From Mangrovibrevibacter kandeliae (GTDB taxonomy: Bacteria; Pseudomonadota; Alphaproteobacteria; Rhizobiales; Rhizobiaceae), in NCBI RefSeq assembly GCF_024519155.1, contig NZ_JANIFJ010000001.1, forward strand, positions 744,001-808,000: a stretch of DNA of 64,000 nucleotides, in the 5' to 3' direction. Positions 53,824-62,985 of the stretch are shown here, piece by piece; positions within the stretch are counted from its first letter, which is position 1; each line of letters begins with the position of its first letter. Both the position numbers and the translations under genes were made by a program. Under the pieces are notes generated by a model that did not search any database, was not told where the DNA came from, and saw nothing but the letters and a program-made list of their open reading frames with translations.

Positions 53824-55029
53824 TCATCGTCCGCCCAGCCGCTCGAGCACGCACAGGCCCTCGGACTGGCTGTGGCCGACGGTGGTCACGAGCGCGCGCG
53901 ACGGCTCGCCGCGGGCCGCACGCTCTTCGCCTCGATCGAAGGGTGGCAGCGAGAGACGCCGCGACAGGGTTCCGGCCGCGAGTGCGATGCCGGCGGTGAA
54001 ATGCGCTTCGAAGGCGTGACCGAAGAGGGTGCCATAGGCACGCTGCGTCGCCTCCGGATAACGCTCGCGCAGGAGCGCCCGCTCCCATCCCGTCGGCTCG
54101 GCGAGACCCGCCGCGCCGGAGAGGATCAGGAGGTCCTCGTCGCGCAGGCCGGTGCGATCGAGCATCTCGGCCAGCCGGGCGCGCGTCGCGCCTTCCTCGC
54201 GCGGACCTCTGTCGCCGTGTGTGCCGGCAAGACGGGCGTAGGCGGTGGCACCGCGTTCGGCGGCATGGTCGGCCGCCTCCAGCACGAGGAAGGCGCCGAC
54301 GCTGCCGGGGGCGAAGCCGTCGTGGCCGGGGGTGCGGGCGAAGACCGGGCGCCACTCGTCGCGCAGCAGGAAGCCGCCGAGCTCGAAATTCAGCAGGAGA
54401 TCCTTGCGCTCGGCAGAGAACGCGCCGCCGACGAGGCAGATGCGGCTCTGGCCGGCGGCAATGCGCGCGGCAGCGGTCGCGACCGCCGAGATGCCGGCGC
54501 CTTCCTCGCCCATGAAGGTGCGCGACGAGCCCGTCACCTTGTGGACGATGGAGATGTTGCCGGCCAGAAGATTGGAGAGCTGCGCCAGGAAGAGGGTGGG
54601 GCGCAGCTCGTTCGCGAGCGTTTCGTTGACCACGGCCTGCGGACTTGCAAGTCCACGCGCTCGCTGCATCACCAGCGCGTCGACCGCGGGGTCGCGTTCG
54701 CCGCCGCCCGCCGCCACGATCATGTCGATGCGCGAACGCACGGTCTCGTCGGCTGGAATCTCCGCATCCGCGAGGGCGAGGCCGGCCGCGAAGGTGCCGA
54801 GCTTCTGCCAGGTTTCCATCTGCCGCTGATCGCCCTTCTTGGGGATCTGCGCCGTCCAGTCGATCGGCGGGAGAGGGTGAACGAAGTAGGGCGCATAGGC
54901 GTCCGTCTCGATCACCGGCTGGGGCAGGGCTTCGCGGCCGAGACGATCGAGATGGGCCTCGATGCCCTCGCCGAGCGAGGACACCAACCCGATCCCGGTG
55001 ATCAGCACGTCCTGTGCGGTCTTCTTCAT
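53824..55029 (-). CDS. fabF2XL: Ketosynthase-like FabF2XL lacking the catalytic Cys
   Basis: A 401-residue ketosynthase-fold protein in the position of fabF2XL. The nucleophile loop reads TGSSRTFMGEEGAG (166-179) with no Cys, and the first histidine motif is LSGAAG (303-308) instead of NAHGT; only the second His (Gly337-His338) remains. It therefore cannot condense alone. The pattern is like the chain-length-factor subunit of type II polyketide synthases, so it may pair with FabF1XL and set chain length; this is inference. ATG 55029 avoids an upstream tail seen in the longer frame. Confidence 0.85.
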   Translation of the reverse strand: MKKTAQDVLITGIGLVSSLGEGIEAHLDRLGREALPQPVIETDAYAPYFVHPLPPIDWTAQIPKKGDQRQMETWQKLGTFAAGLALADAEIPADETVRSRIDMIVAAGGGERDPAVDALVMQRARGLASPQAVVNETLANELRPTLFLAQLSNLLAGNISIVHKVTGSSRTFMGEEGAGISAVATAAARIAAGQSRICLVGGAFSAERKDLLLNFELGGFLLRDEWRPVFARTPGHDGFAPGSVGAFLVLEAADHAAERGATAYARLAGTHGDRGPREEGATRARLAEMLDRTGLRDEDLLILSGAAGLAEPTGWERALLRERYPEATQRAYGTLFGHAFEAHFTAGIALAAGTLSRRLSLPPFDRGEERAARGEPSRALVTTVGHSQSEGLCVLERLGGR

Positions 55030-55096
55030 ACGGCTTCCATGGCCCAGTCGACCGGGCGCCGGCAACAGCTGCGGCGCGGCCGGCCTGCGGCGGCGG

Positions 55097-55378
55097 TCAG
55101 GCGCCCTTGGCGGCGCGCAACTCGTCGATCTTGGCGCACAGGTTCTTCAGCACGAAGTACTCCTCCGTCGGAGCCTTGCCCTCGTTGACCTCCTGCGTCC
55201 ACTTCTCGAGCGGGATCTTGATCCCGAACTCCTTGTCGATGGCGAAGACGATATCAAGGAAGTCGAGCGAGTCGATGCCCAGATCGTCGATCGTGTGGCT
55301 GTCCGGCGTGATCCGGTCGCGCTCGATCTCGCTGGTCTCGGCGATGATATCCGCCACCCGGTCGAAAGTTGAAGACAA
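55097..55378 (-). CDS. acpXL: Acyl carrier protein AcpXL
   Basis: A 93-residue acyl carrier protein specialised for very-long-chain acids. Ser37 in [12 protein letters not shown] takes the phosphopantetheine arm. The sequence ([36 protein letters not shown]) is very close to rhizobial AcpXL. TTG 55378 is chosen because it matches the known N terminus (STFDRVADI) and has GGGGA five bases upstream; the frame is open to 55411. It leads the lipid A long-chain operon. Confidence 0.92.
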   Translation of the reverse strand: MSSTFDRVADIIAETSEIERDRITPDSHTIDDLGIDSLDFLDIVFAIDKEFGIKIPLEKWTQEVNEGKAPTEEYFVLKNLCAKIDELRAAKGA

Positions 55379-55626
55379 TGCGGTCCCCGTGGTCGTTCGA
55401 AACTGCTGCACTGGCGAAACGCTATAGGGAATTCATCGGCGAAAGCAAAGCGAGCCGGCGCACGCCCCCGTGATCCCGATCGGCCGGGCTCCTTAGCCGA
55501 CCCACGTTTAATCGCCTGCCGGAGACCTTCAGCCTCTCGGATCAATGGGATATCACAGAACACTAAGCATTGCTTGCAGATCTGGTTCGGCGTGGAGCAA
55601 GGGCAAGACGATCCCGGGAGCGTGGT

Positions 55627-56082
55627 GTGGACGATGCGCGAAATCTCGATGGCGAGCCGCTGATCTCGTTTGCGCTCGCGCGGGCCGCCACGGCGTTCGG
55701 ACGTGCCGTCGCGCAGGTCTACAGGGGCGAAGCAGGGCTCTCGGGTCCGGAATTTGCGGTCATACAGATCCTGGGCGCCGCTGCGTCGCGACGGGCGACG
55801 TCGAGCGAGATCGTGGCCGCCACGACCATGGACAAGACCAAGGTGAGTCGTGCCGTGGCCTCACTCGCCGCACGGGGCTGGCTGCAGCGGGTGCGCGCCG
55901 AGACCGACCGTCGCTACGAGTTCCTGTCGCTGACGCCGGACGGCGAGGGGGCTTACGCGACGCTGGTACCACACGTGCGTGACGTGGAGGAATCGGTGCT
56001 GGCCCGGTTGACCGAGGAGGAGAGGCGAAACCTCTGTCTGGGTCTCCTCGGCCTGCTGCGCAGCTTCGACGCACGCGACTGA
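55627..56082 (+). CDS. MarR family transcriptional regulator
   Basis: A 151-residue winged-helix dimer of the MarR family. The DNA-binding helix region (TSSEIVAATTMDKTKVSRAVASLAARG, about 60-86) and the wing with DRRYEFLSLT are typical. The N and C ends form the dimer interface. The target and ligand are unknown; it is divergent from acpXL and upstream of the YcaQ-type gene. GTG 55627 has GGGAG upstream; the frame is open to 55570. Confidence 0.85.
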   Translation: MDDARNLDGEPLISFALARAATAFGRAVAQVYRGEAGLSGPEFAVIQILGAAASRRATSSEIVAATTMDKTKVSRAVASLAARGWLQRVRAETDRRYEFLSLTPDGEGAYATLVPHVRDVEESVLARLTEEERRNLCLGLLGLLRSFDARD

Positions 56083-56147
56083 GCGCGGTTGCCGCGCTTG
56101 GGCGTCGCACGATTGCGGCGAACGCCGATTTGCGGCACGCCGGCAGC

Positions 56148-57383
56148 ATGACCGAAACCATACCTCTCGCGACGGCCCGCCGCATCGCGCTCGCTGCCCA
56201 GGGCTTCGTCGACCCGGCGCCCTCCGGCGCTGTCGACCGTCGCCACCTGCAGCGTGTCCTCGGCCGCATCGGGCTCCTTCAGATCGACTCGGTCAGCGTG
56301 CTGGCGCGCGCTCACTATCTGCCGCTCTACTCGCGTCTCGGCGCCTATCCGCGCCGGCTGCTCGATCAGGCGGCCTGGGGCCCGAGGCCGCGCCTCTTCG
56401 AGTACTGGGCGCACGAGGCCTCGCTGCTGCCGGTGGAGACGCAGCCGCTGCTGCGCTGGCGTATGGCGCGGGCGGCGGACGGCCACGGCATCTATTCCGG
56501 ACTCGCCCGCTTCGGCGTCGAGCGGCGCGACTTCGTAGAGACGGTGCTGCGGCGGGTGGAGGCGGACGGTCCGCTGGCGGCCTCGGATCTCGAGGGGGAT
56601 CCGGGCGAAGGCGGTTGGTGGGGCTGGAGCGATGCCAAGCGCGCAGTGGAATGGCTGTTCTGGGCCGGCCGACTGACGACCGCCACCCGGCGCGGCAGCT
56701 TCGAGCGCGTCTATGACCTGCCGGAGCGGGTGCTGCCGGAGGCGGTGCTGGCGCAGCCGACGCCGCAGCCGCAGGATGCTCATCGCGAACTGATCCGTAT
56801 CGCTGCCCGAGCGCACGGGATCGCGACGGCCAGCGATCTGCGCGACTATTTCAGGCTCGCGCCCGACCAGGTGAAGCCGCGCCTGCCGGAGCTTGTCGAA
56901 AGCGGGGACCTGCTACCGGTCAGCGTTCCCGGATGGTCGCAGCCCGCGTTCCTGTACGCCTCCGCGCGGCGCCCTCGGAGGGTGCACGCACGGGCGCTTC
57001 TGGCGCCCTTCGATCCGTTGATCTGGGAGCGCTCGCGCACCGAACGCCTGTTCGGCTTCCGCTATCGGCTGGAAATCTACACACCGGCTGACAAGCGCCA
57101 GCACGGCTACTACGTCCTGCCGTTCCTGCTGAACGACCGGCTGGTCGCTCGCGTCGACCTGAAGACCGACCGCCGGAGCGGCCGTCTCCTCGTGCTGGCG
57201 ACCGGCATGGAGGACGGCGCCCCGGCGGACACGCTGGAGCACCTGGCGGTCGAACTGCGCCGGATGGCCGACTGGCTCGGGGTCGCGGAGGTCGAGGCCG
57301 TGGGGCCGATGCAGCCCGGCCTGCGCGCTGCGCTGGCCGTCTCGCCGCCCGCCGAGGACGGGGCGGCGCGTCCGTATCCTTGA
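56148..57383 (+). CDS. YcaQ/AlkX-type DNA glycosylase (HTH_42)
   Basis: A 411-residue winged-helix glycosylase of the AlkZ-like family, which unhooks interstrand cross-links and removes bulky N-alkyl adducts. The QxD motif of the YcaQ branch is Gln45-Ile46-Asp47. The EYWAHEASLLP segment, the DPLIWERSRTERLFGF segment and the late YYVLPFLLNDRLVARVDLK are hallmarks. Length is normal. ATG 56148 is used; TTG 56130 is possible. It and ogt are the two DNA alkylation repair genes in this window. Confidence 0.88.
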   Translation: MTETIPLATARRIALAAQGFVDPAPSGAVDRRHLQRVLGRIGLLQIDSVSVLARAHYLPLYSRLGAYPRRLLDQAAWGPRPRLFEYWAHEASLLPVETQPLLRWRMARAADGHGIYSGLARFGVERRDFVETVLRRVEADGPLAASDLEGDPGEGGWWGWSDAKRAVEWLFWAGRLTTATRRGSFERVYDLPERVLPEAVLAQPTPQPQDAHRELIRIAARAHGIATASDLRDYFRLAPDQVKPRLPELVESGDLLPVSVPGWSQPAFLYASARRPRRVHARALLAPFDPLIWERSRTERLFGFRYRLEIYTPADKRQHGYYVLPFLLNDRLVARVDLKTDRRSGRLLVLATGMEDGAPADTLEHLAVELRRMADWLGVAEVEAVGPMQPGLRAALAVSPPAEDGAARPYP

Positions 57384-57555
57384 CGCTCGTCGCAGACGTC
57401 TGGCGGCAGGGGCCGTGACGCCGGTGGCGTGCGGCTTCCACGCTGCCACGACCCGCCGCTTGCCGGCGCCGGCTATCCACGAGCCGTGCTCGCCTTGGCC
57501 CGATTGCACGACGCGACCAAGGGCGGGGCAAAGGGATCGGGCGCCGGACGAACGC

Positions 57556-57578
57556 AAAAGGCGCCCTCACGGACGCCT
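57556..57578 (-). terminator. Intrinsic terminator of the DUF1127 gene
   Basis: On the minus strand AGGCGTCC-GTGA-GGGCGCCT, an eight-base-pair stem with one G-T pair, ends directly in TTTT. It lies about 80 nt past the DUF1127 stop codon. Confidence 0.7.
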
Positions 57579-57657
57579 CTCATTTCAACAGTGCGAGGAG
57601 CTTTGGCTCCCGCCGCTCACCAGGCGAGCGCCTGATCGAGCCGTCCGCGGCTTCTGG

Positions 57658-57807
57658 TCAGAACCGACCGAAACGCAGGGCGTGATGGATGTTGCCACGC
57701 TGCACGCCGATATCGGCGAGCTGATGGTCATCCATGGACTGGAGCTGGCGCATGGTGTCGCGCATCTGCTGGTAACGGCGGAAGCGGCTGGCGAAGGCGG
57801 AGAACAT
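57658..57807 (-). CDS. DUF1127 small protein
   Basis: A 49-residue protein with the DUF1127 (YjiS-like) motif: RRYQQMRDTMRQLQSMDD followed by HQLADIGVQRGNI (about 28-40), the conserved LxDIGLxR signature. Short Arg-rich DUF1127 proteins in alphaproteobacteria bind RNA or affect phosphate and carbon metabolism. The gene is below normal ORF size limits. It has its own terminator and lies between two convergently arranged regions, so it is probably a single-gene transcript. Confidence 0.82.
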   Translation of the reverse strand: MFSAFASRFRRYQQMRDTMRQLQSMDDHQLADIGVQRGNIHHALRFGRF

Positions 57808-58123
57808 CGGTCTGTTTCCAGTGTTTGATCTGGTGCCTCATTTATCGTCAGTCGCTGCTTATTTGTAGTGCAATCGCTTTCAAGGGGGGTATGCGCCCGG
57901 AGCATGTCTCCTTCACGGTCGCTTAAGATTTGAGCGAGTGCCGAATCGCACGCCTGAGGGGGTGCACCGTCGCCTTGGGCGTCGTGACAAATGGCGAGCA
58001 GCCGGCTCGTACGTCCGCCGCTGCTCAGGGCACGATCACGACAACGCGATTATAAGCTCGGGAACGCAACTGCCCTCGTCGCGCTTTGTGCCGGAGCTTC
58101 TTTGCTCACAGGGAGTATGGATC
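57808..58123. other. Divergent promoter region
   Basis: About 316 nt between the DUF1127 gene and the Ser/Gly-rich protein gene. It includes a less GC-rich part around 57825-57930. No further gene, repeat or hairpin is supported; promoters for the two flanking small genes are expected here. Confidence 0.4.
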
Positions 58124-58519
58124 ATGCCGGTTCTTGAAAGTCAGACGAAAATCATCCGCGGCGTCCTGGTGGCTTCAGTGCTTGCTGCTGGAATGACGGT
58201 GTCCGGTCTCGCCTTCGCGCAGGCCGGCAGCAGCAGCGGCGGCAGCTCCGGCAGCGGCAGCAACGCCTCCGACACCGGCGGCAACACCGGTGGTACGCCA
58301 TCCGGTGGTCCGGAGGCCTCGTCCCAGAGCTCCGAGAGCAGCGCATCGGACGTCGAGGGCGGCGGAAGCACCAGTCAGGCCGCTTCCGGCAACGGCGCGA
58401 CAGGTGAAACCCAGCAGGGCGGCAAGACGGCCCGCTGCGACTCGACGGTACCGGGCAGCGCCACCGGCGCCTGCGAGGGAAGCTCGGGCACGGTCGGCAC
58501 GTCGAACGTCGTCAAGTAA
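58124..58519 (+). CDS. Ser/Gly-rich low-complexity exported protein
   Basis: A 131-residue protein with a signal peptide (helix 11-31, cleavage likely after FAQA) and a mature part of about 100 residues that is more than half Ser, Gly, Thr and Ala, intrinsically disordered, with two cysteines near the C terminus (CDSTVPGSATGAC). No family is recognised. GGGAG eight bases before ATG 58124 and a strong terminator after the stop make it a credible gene. It may be a surface or matrix component, but no direct evidence exists. Confidence 0.7.
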   Translation: MPVLESQTKIIRGVLVASVLAAGMTVSGLAFAQAGSSSGGSSGSGSNASDTGGNTGGTPSGGPEASSQSSESSASDVEGGGSTSQAASGNGATGETQQGGKTARCDSTVPGSATGACEGSSGTVGTSNVVK

Positions 58520-58567
58520 GCAGCGGCTCGGGCTGGCTTCAGCGCAAGAGCTCAGCGTTACTCAGGA

Positions 58568-58598
58568 GGCTGGGGTGCAACCGCACCCCGGCCTTTTT
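58568..58598 (+). terminator. Strong intrinsic terminator
   Basis: GGCTGGGGTGC-AACC-GCACCCCGGCC followed by TTTTT, an eleven-base-pair stem (one T-G pair) about 50 nt after the stop of the Ser/Gly-rich protein gene. It is the clearest terminator of the window. Confidence 0.88.
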
Positions 58599-58713
58599 CT
58601 ATGGCGCCCGCGTAAGAGGTATTCGGGACGCTCCGGTCGCTGATCGGTGCGTCGTCCTCGCGCCGTAGTGCATCGCGCCGCTGCCTCGCTATGATGGTGC
58701 CTATAGTTTCCCC

Positions 58714-58738
58714 GGGACGGGACGGGACGGGACGGGAC
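58714..58738. repeat. Pentanucleotide tandem repeat (GGGAC)5 before dusA
   Basis: Five perfect copies of GGGAC lie about 60 nt before the dusA start, outside any gene, followed by the near-copy AGGGA. It is the second five-base repeat in a leader in this window; the units differ, so they are not copies of one element. Confidence 0.9.
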
Positions 58739-58797
58739 AGGGAAGGTGGTGCGGCATCGCTCGTACTGCCGCAGGACTTTTCGAGGACACGCACGAC

Positions 58798-59844
58798 TTG
58801 ACTACGAACCGTCTCAGCTCCGCAATGCCTGAAAAGCTTGGCTATACGGGCCTCTTGAGCGATCGTGTTTTCGCGGTTGCGCCGATGATCGATTGGACCG
58901 ACCGCCACTGTCGGTTCTTCCATCGCCAGCTCAGCCGGCGGGCGCTCCTCTACACCGAGATGGTGGTCGCCGACGCGATTCTTCACGGCGATCGGCAGCG
59001 GCTGCTTTCCTTTGACCCGGTAGAGCATCCGGTGGCGCTGCAGATCGGCGGCTCCGATCCCGACAAGCTCGCCGGTGCCGCCGAAATCGGCGCCGCGTTC
59101 GGCTACGACGAGATCAACCTCAATGTCGGCTGCCCGTCGGACCGGGTCCAGTCAGGCACCTTCGGGGCCTGCCTGATGCGCGATCCCGGTCTGGTGGGGC
59201 GATGCCTGTCGGCGATGCGCGCGGCGGTCGACGTGCCGGTCACCGTGAAGTGCCGGATCGGCGTCGACGACCAGGATCCTGAACCGGCGCTCGACGCCGT
59301 GGCCGACGCGGCGATCGAGGCCGGTGTCTCGGCGATCTGGGTGCATGCCCGCAAGGCGTGGCTGAAGGGGCTGAGCCCGAAGGAGAACCGGGACATCCCG
59401 CCGCTCGACTACGACCGGGTGCGACGGCTGAAGGCGCGGCTTCCGGACGTGTTCATCGGTCTGAACGGCGGCCTGGGATCGATCGAGGCGGCGGCGCGGG
59501 AATGCGGCGATCTCGACGGGGTGATGCTCGGGCGGGCGGCCTATCAGACGCCGGGGCAGCTGACGGAGGTCGACGCGCGGTTCTACGGCGTTGCCAACGC
59601 GTCCGTCGATTATGCCCATGTGATCGAGACGATGGCCGCCTACGCCGAGCGCCACATGGCCGCCGGCGGTCGGCTCGGCCATGTGACCCGTCATATGGTC
59701 GGGCTGTTCGCCGGTCTTGGCGGCGCCCGCCGCTGGCGGCAGCGTCTTTCGGACGCCGCTGCGCGTGCCGGAGCCGGGCCGGAGGTGCTGCAGGAGGCCT
59801 TCGCGGAGATTCGCCCGGCGTTGCAGGATCGCGCCGCCGCCTGA
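58798..59844 (+). CDS. dusA: tRNA-dihydrouridine synthase DusA
   Basis: A 348-residue flavoenzyme that reduces uridines 20/20a of tRNA. The FMN-binding TIM barrel has the start VAPMIDWTDRHCRFF (27-41), the catalytic Cys112 in NVGCPSDRVQ and the IGLNGGLG loop; the C-terminal helical domain is typical of DusA. TTG 58798 has GAGGA ten bases upstream; ATG 58825 is the alternative and lacks a good ribosome binding site. The GGGAC repeat lies in its leader. Confidence 0.92.
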   Translation: MTTNRLSSAMPEKLGYTGLLSDRVFAVAPMIDWTDRHCRFFHRQLSRRALLYTEMVVADAILHGDRQRLLSFDPVEHPVALQIGGSDPDKLAGAAEIGAAFGYDEINLNVGCPSDRVQSGTFGACLMRDPGLVGRCLSAMRAAVDVPVTVKCRIGVDDQDPEPALDAVADAAIEAGVSAIWVHARKAWLKGLSPKENRDIPPLDYDRVRRLKARLPDVFIGLNGGLGSIEAAARECGDLDGVMLGRAAYQTPGQLTEVDARFYGVANASVDYAHVIETMAAYAERHMAAGGRLGHVTRHMVGLFAGLGGARRWRQRLSDAAARAGAGPEVLQEAFAEIRPALQDRAAA

Positions 59845-59923
59845 TAAGCCTGCGGCGCAATCCGATCGCCCGCCGCCGTGATTGCCGGACCGCGCTGTCC
59901 GCCGCACCTTGCAAGAGTGTTTC

Positions 59924-60868
59924 GTGTTCGAACTCTTCGTCGTCACCGCGCCCATCTTCCTTCTGATCGGCGCGGGCTATGCGGCGGTGGCATTTCGTCT
60001 TCTGTCGCCGGAGGACGTCGGGGGCCTGGGGCGCTACGTCATCCGCTTCGCGCTGCCGGCACTGATCGTCACGGTGGTGTCCCAGCGCTCGCTGAGCGAG
60101 GGCTCCGACCTCGTCTATCTCCTCTGCTACGGCGCCGGTTCGCTCGTCGCCTTCCTCGTCACCCTTTCGGTCATGCTGGGCCTGCGCCGGCACCCCCTGC
60201 CGCAGGCTTCGATCCTGGCGCTGGGAACGGCGGCGTCCAACAGCGGCTTCATCGGCTACCCGCTGCTGGTGCTCGTGCTCGGCCAGGTTGCCGCGGTCGC
60301 GATGTCGTTGAACATGCTGGTCGAGAACCTGATGATGCTGCCGCTGGCACTGGCGCTGTCCGAGGTCGGCCGTCAGGAGGGCGCGCGGCCGGGCGTCCTC
60401 ATGCGCAACCTCGTCTCGCGCCTTGCCAGGAACCCGATCGTGATCGCCATCCTGCTCGGCCTGGTGCTGTCGCTCACCGGTCTGGCGCTGCCGGCGCCGC
60501 TCGGCAAGGCGCTCAGCATGACGGCGGCGGCGTCCGCGCCGGTCGCGCTGTTCGTCATCGGCGGCACGCTCTACGGCCTCGGCCGCCGCGCGATCGGCGC
60601 GGACGTCGCGATCATCGTGGTGGGCAAGCTGGTCATGCACCCGCTTTTGGTCGCCGGCGCGCTCGGCCTGTCGGGCGGAGCGGTCCCGCCCGAGCTCGTC
60701 ACCGCCGCGATCCTGATGGCGAGCGTGCCGATGCTGAGCGTCTATCCGATCTTCGGTGCCGCGGTGGGTCTCGGACGACTGTGCGCCGCAGCGATGCTGC
60801 TTGCGACGCTGGCGGCCTTCTTCACGTTGCCGCTGGCCTTGGCGCTGGTCGGACACGCGGCGCCTTAG
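59924..60868 (+). CDS. AEC family permease
   Basis: A 314-residue membrane protein of the auxin efflux carrier family with about ten helices in two blocks and the conserved SNSGFIGYPL motif after the third helix. Relatives in Rhizobiales export or import organic acids such as malate or malonate. The substrate is not predictable. GTG 59924 is used because it starts directly before helix 1; the frame is open to 59882. Confidence 0.85.
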   Translation: MFELFVVTAPIFLLIGAGYAAVAFRLLSPEDVGGLGRYVIRFALPALIVTVVSQRSLSEGSDLVYLLCYGAGSLVAFLVTLSVMLGLRRHPLPQASILALGTAASNSGFIGYPLLVLVLGQVAAVAMSLNMLVENLMMLPLALALSEVGRQEGARPGVLMRNLVSRLARNPIVIAILLGLVLSLTGLALPAPLGKALSMTAAASAPVALFVIGGTLYGLGRRAIGADVAIIVVGKLVMHPLLVAGALGLSGGAVPPELVTAAILMASVPMLSVYPIFGAAVGLGRLCAAAMLLATLAAFFTLPLALALVGHAAP

Positions 60869-60920
60869 CCATGCCCGCCTCAGGACTCCGCCAGCCCGGG
60901 CGCCGATGCGACGTGCGAAG

Positions 60921-61595
60921 CTATTCCGCGGCGGCTCTGCGACCCGCGAGGAAGGCTTTGGCCGAGCCGAGGAGATGGCGCCGCAGGTGCCGCTCGGCCG
61001 AGCTGCCGTCGCGTTCCAGGATCGCGTCGATGATCTCGCGATGCTCGCGGCGCGACTGCTCCATCCGGGCGCGGTTCTGCAGCTGCGAGCGGCGGAAGGG
61101 CGCGAGCTTCAGGCGCATGGCTGCGGCAATGTCGATCAGGTCGCTGTTGTGGGTGCCGTTGTAGATCGCGTCGTGCAGCTCGGTGTTGGCTCGCTCGTAG
61201 CCCGCGAAGTCGCCGTCGTCGGTCAGCGTGTCCATCCGGGCGAGCAGTTCCTGCAGGTGAGCGCGTTCGGCGGTGGTCATCCGGCCGGCTGCGAGGCGGC
61301 CGCAGAGCGCCTCGATCTCGCCCATCGCTTCGAACATCGCGTCGACCCGCTCCATCGAGAGATCGCAGACGATGACGCCACGGTAGGGAACGCGCTCGGC
61401 GAGCGCGCGCGAGGTGAGCGTCAGGAAGGCCTCGCGCACCGGAGTGCGGGAGACGCCGAACCGAGCCGCAATCGCAGTCTCGTCAAGCTTGGCACCCGCC
61501 GGCAGGAGCCCCTCGACGATATCGGACTCGAGCTGGTCGGCGATGGCCTCGCTGCGGACCGCCCGCTGGCGCTTCGGCTTGCTGTGCTGCTCCAT
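60921..61595 (-). CDS. GntR/FCD-type transcriptional regulator
   Basis: A 224-residue regulator with an N-terminal winged helix (about 12-75, KLDETAIAARFGVSRTPVREAF) and a C-terminal FCD domain (about 85-210) that often binds a metal-coordinated carboxylic acid ligand. It is divergent from the peptide transporter ATPase genes, and candidate operators lie in the intervening region, so it probably controls them. The effector is unknown. Confidence 0.88.
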   Translation of the reverse strand: MEQHSKPKRQRAVRSEAIADQLESDIVEGLLPAGAKLDETAIAARFGVSRTPVREAFLTLTSRALAERVPYRGVIVCDLSMERVDAMFEAMGEIEALCGRLAAGRMTTAERAHLQELLARMDTLTDDGDFAGYERANTELHDAIYNGTHNSDLIDIAAAMRLKLAPFRRSQLQNRARMEQSRREHREIIDAILERDGSSAERHLRRHLLGSAKAFLAGRRAAAE

Positions 61596-61992
61596 GACAC
61601 TCCTGCTTGGGCTGTCGGGATGATTTATCCGGGAACGGGCGTATCCGCCATAGCCGTTCGAAGCCTTCGCCTAAAAAGCACACACCCGGCGGAGGCGCTG
61701 GTTAGTCTGTGTACAATCGCGCCATGTGGTCCCACCTTGCAATACACGTCTTCCGCGGACATCCTGCGGCTGGCACATGCTTTGCATCCCGGTGGCGTGA
61801 GGGCATCGGCAGGCGCGGTGCGTTCCAAGCTCCGCCAGAGGACGGGCGGGCGCGAGAGGATGAGGGGCGGGGAATGCCGATGGCGAACGGGTTTGGGAAT
61901 TGCGCCAGATCGCGCTCTGAATGTTTTTTCCGGCGTCGCTTCGCAACAAGCGGTGCGAAGGCGTCTCTGCGGGAGCGCCGGCGTTGAGCGGC
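61596..61992. other. Divergent promoter region, GntR and transporter
   Basis: About 400 nt between the GntR gene and the dppD-type gene. Two dyad-like words, TGTGTACAAT at 61708-61717 and TGGTCCCACC at 61727-61736, lie near its middle and may be regulator sites. No gene is supported here; the transporter operon seems to start with its ATPases. Confidence 0.45.
61727..61737. promoter_or_regulatory. Candidate GntR-family operator
   Basis: TGGTCCCACCT nearly matches the FadR-type consensus TGGTNNNACCA, which many GntR/FCD regulators use. It lies in the space shared by the GntR gene and the transporter operon, so autoregulation and control of the operon are plausible. Binding is not shown. Confidence 0.35.
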
Positions 61993-62981
<989 letters not shown>

Positions 62982-62985
<4 letters not shown>

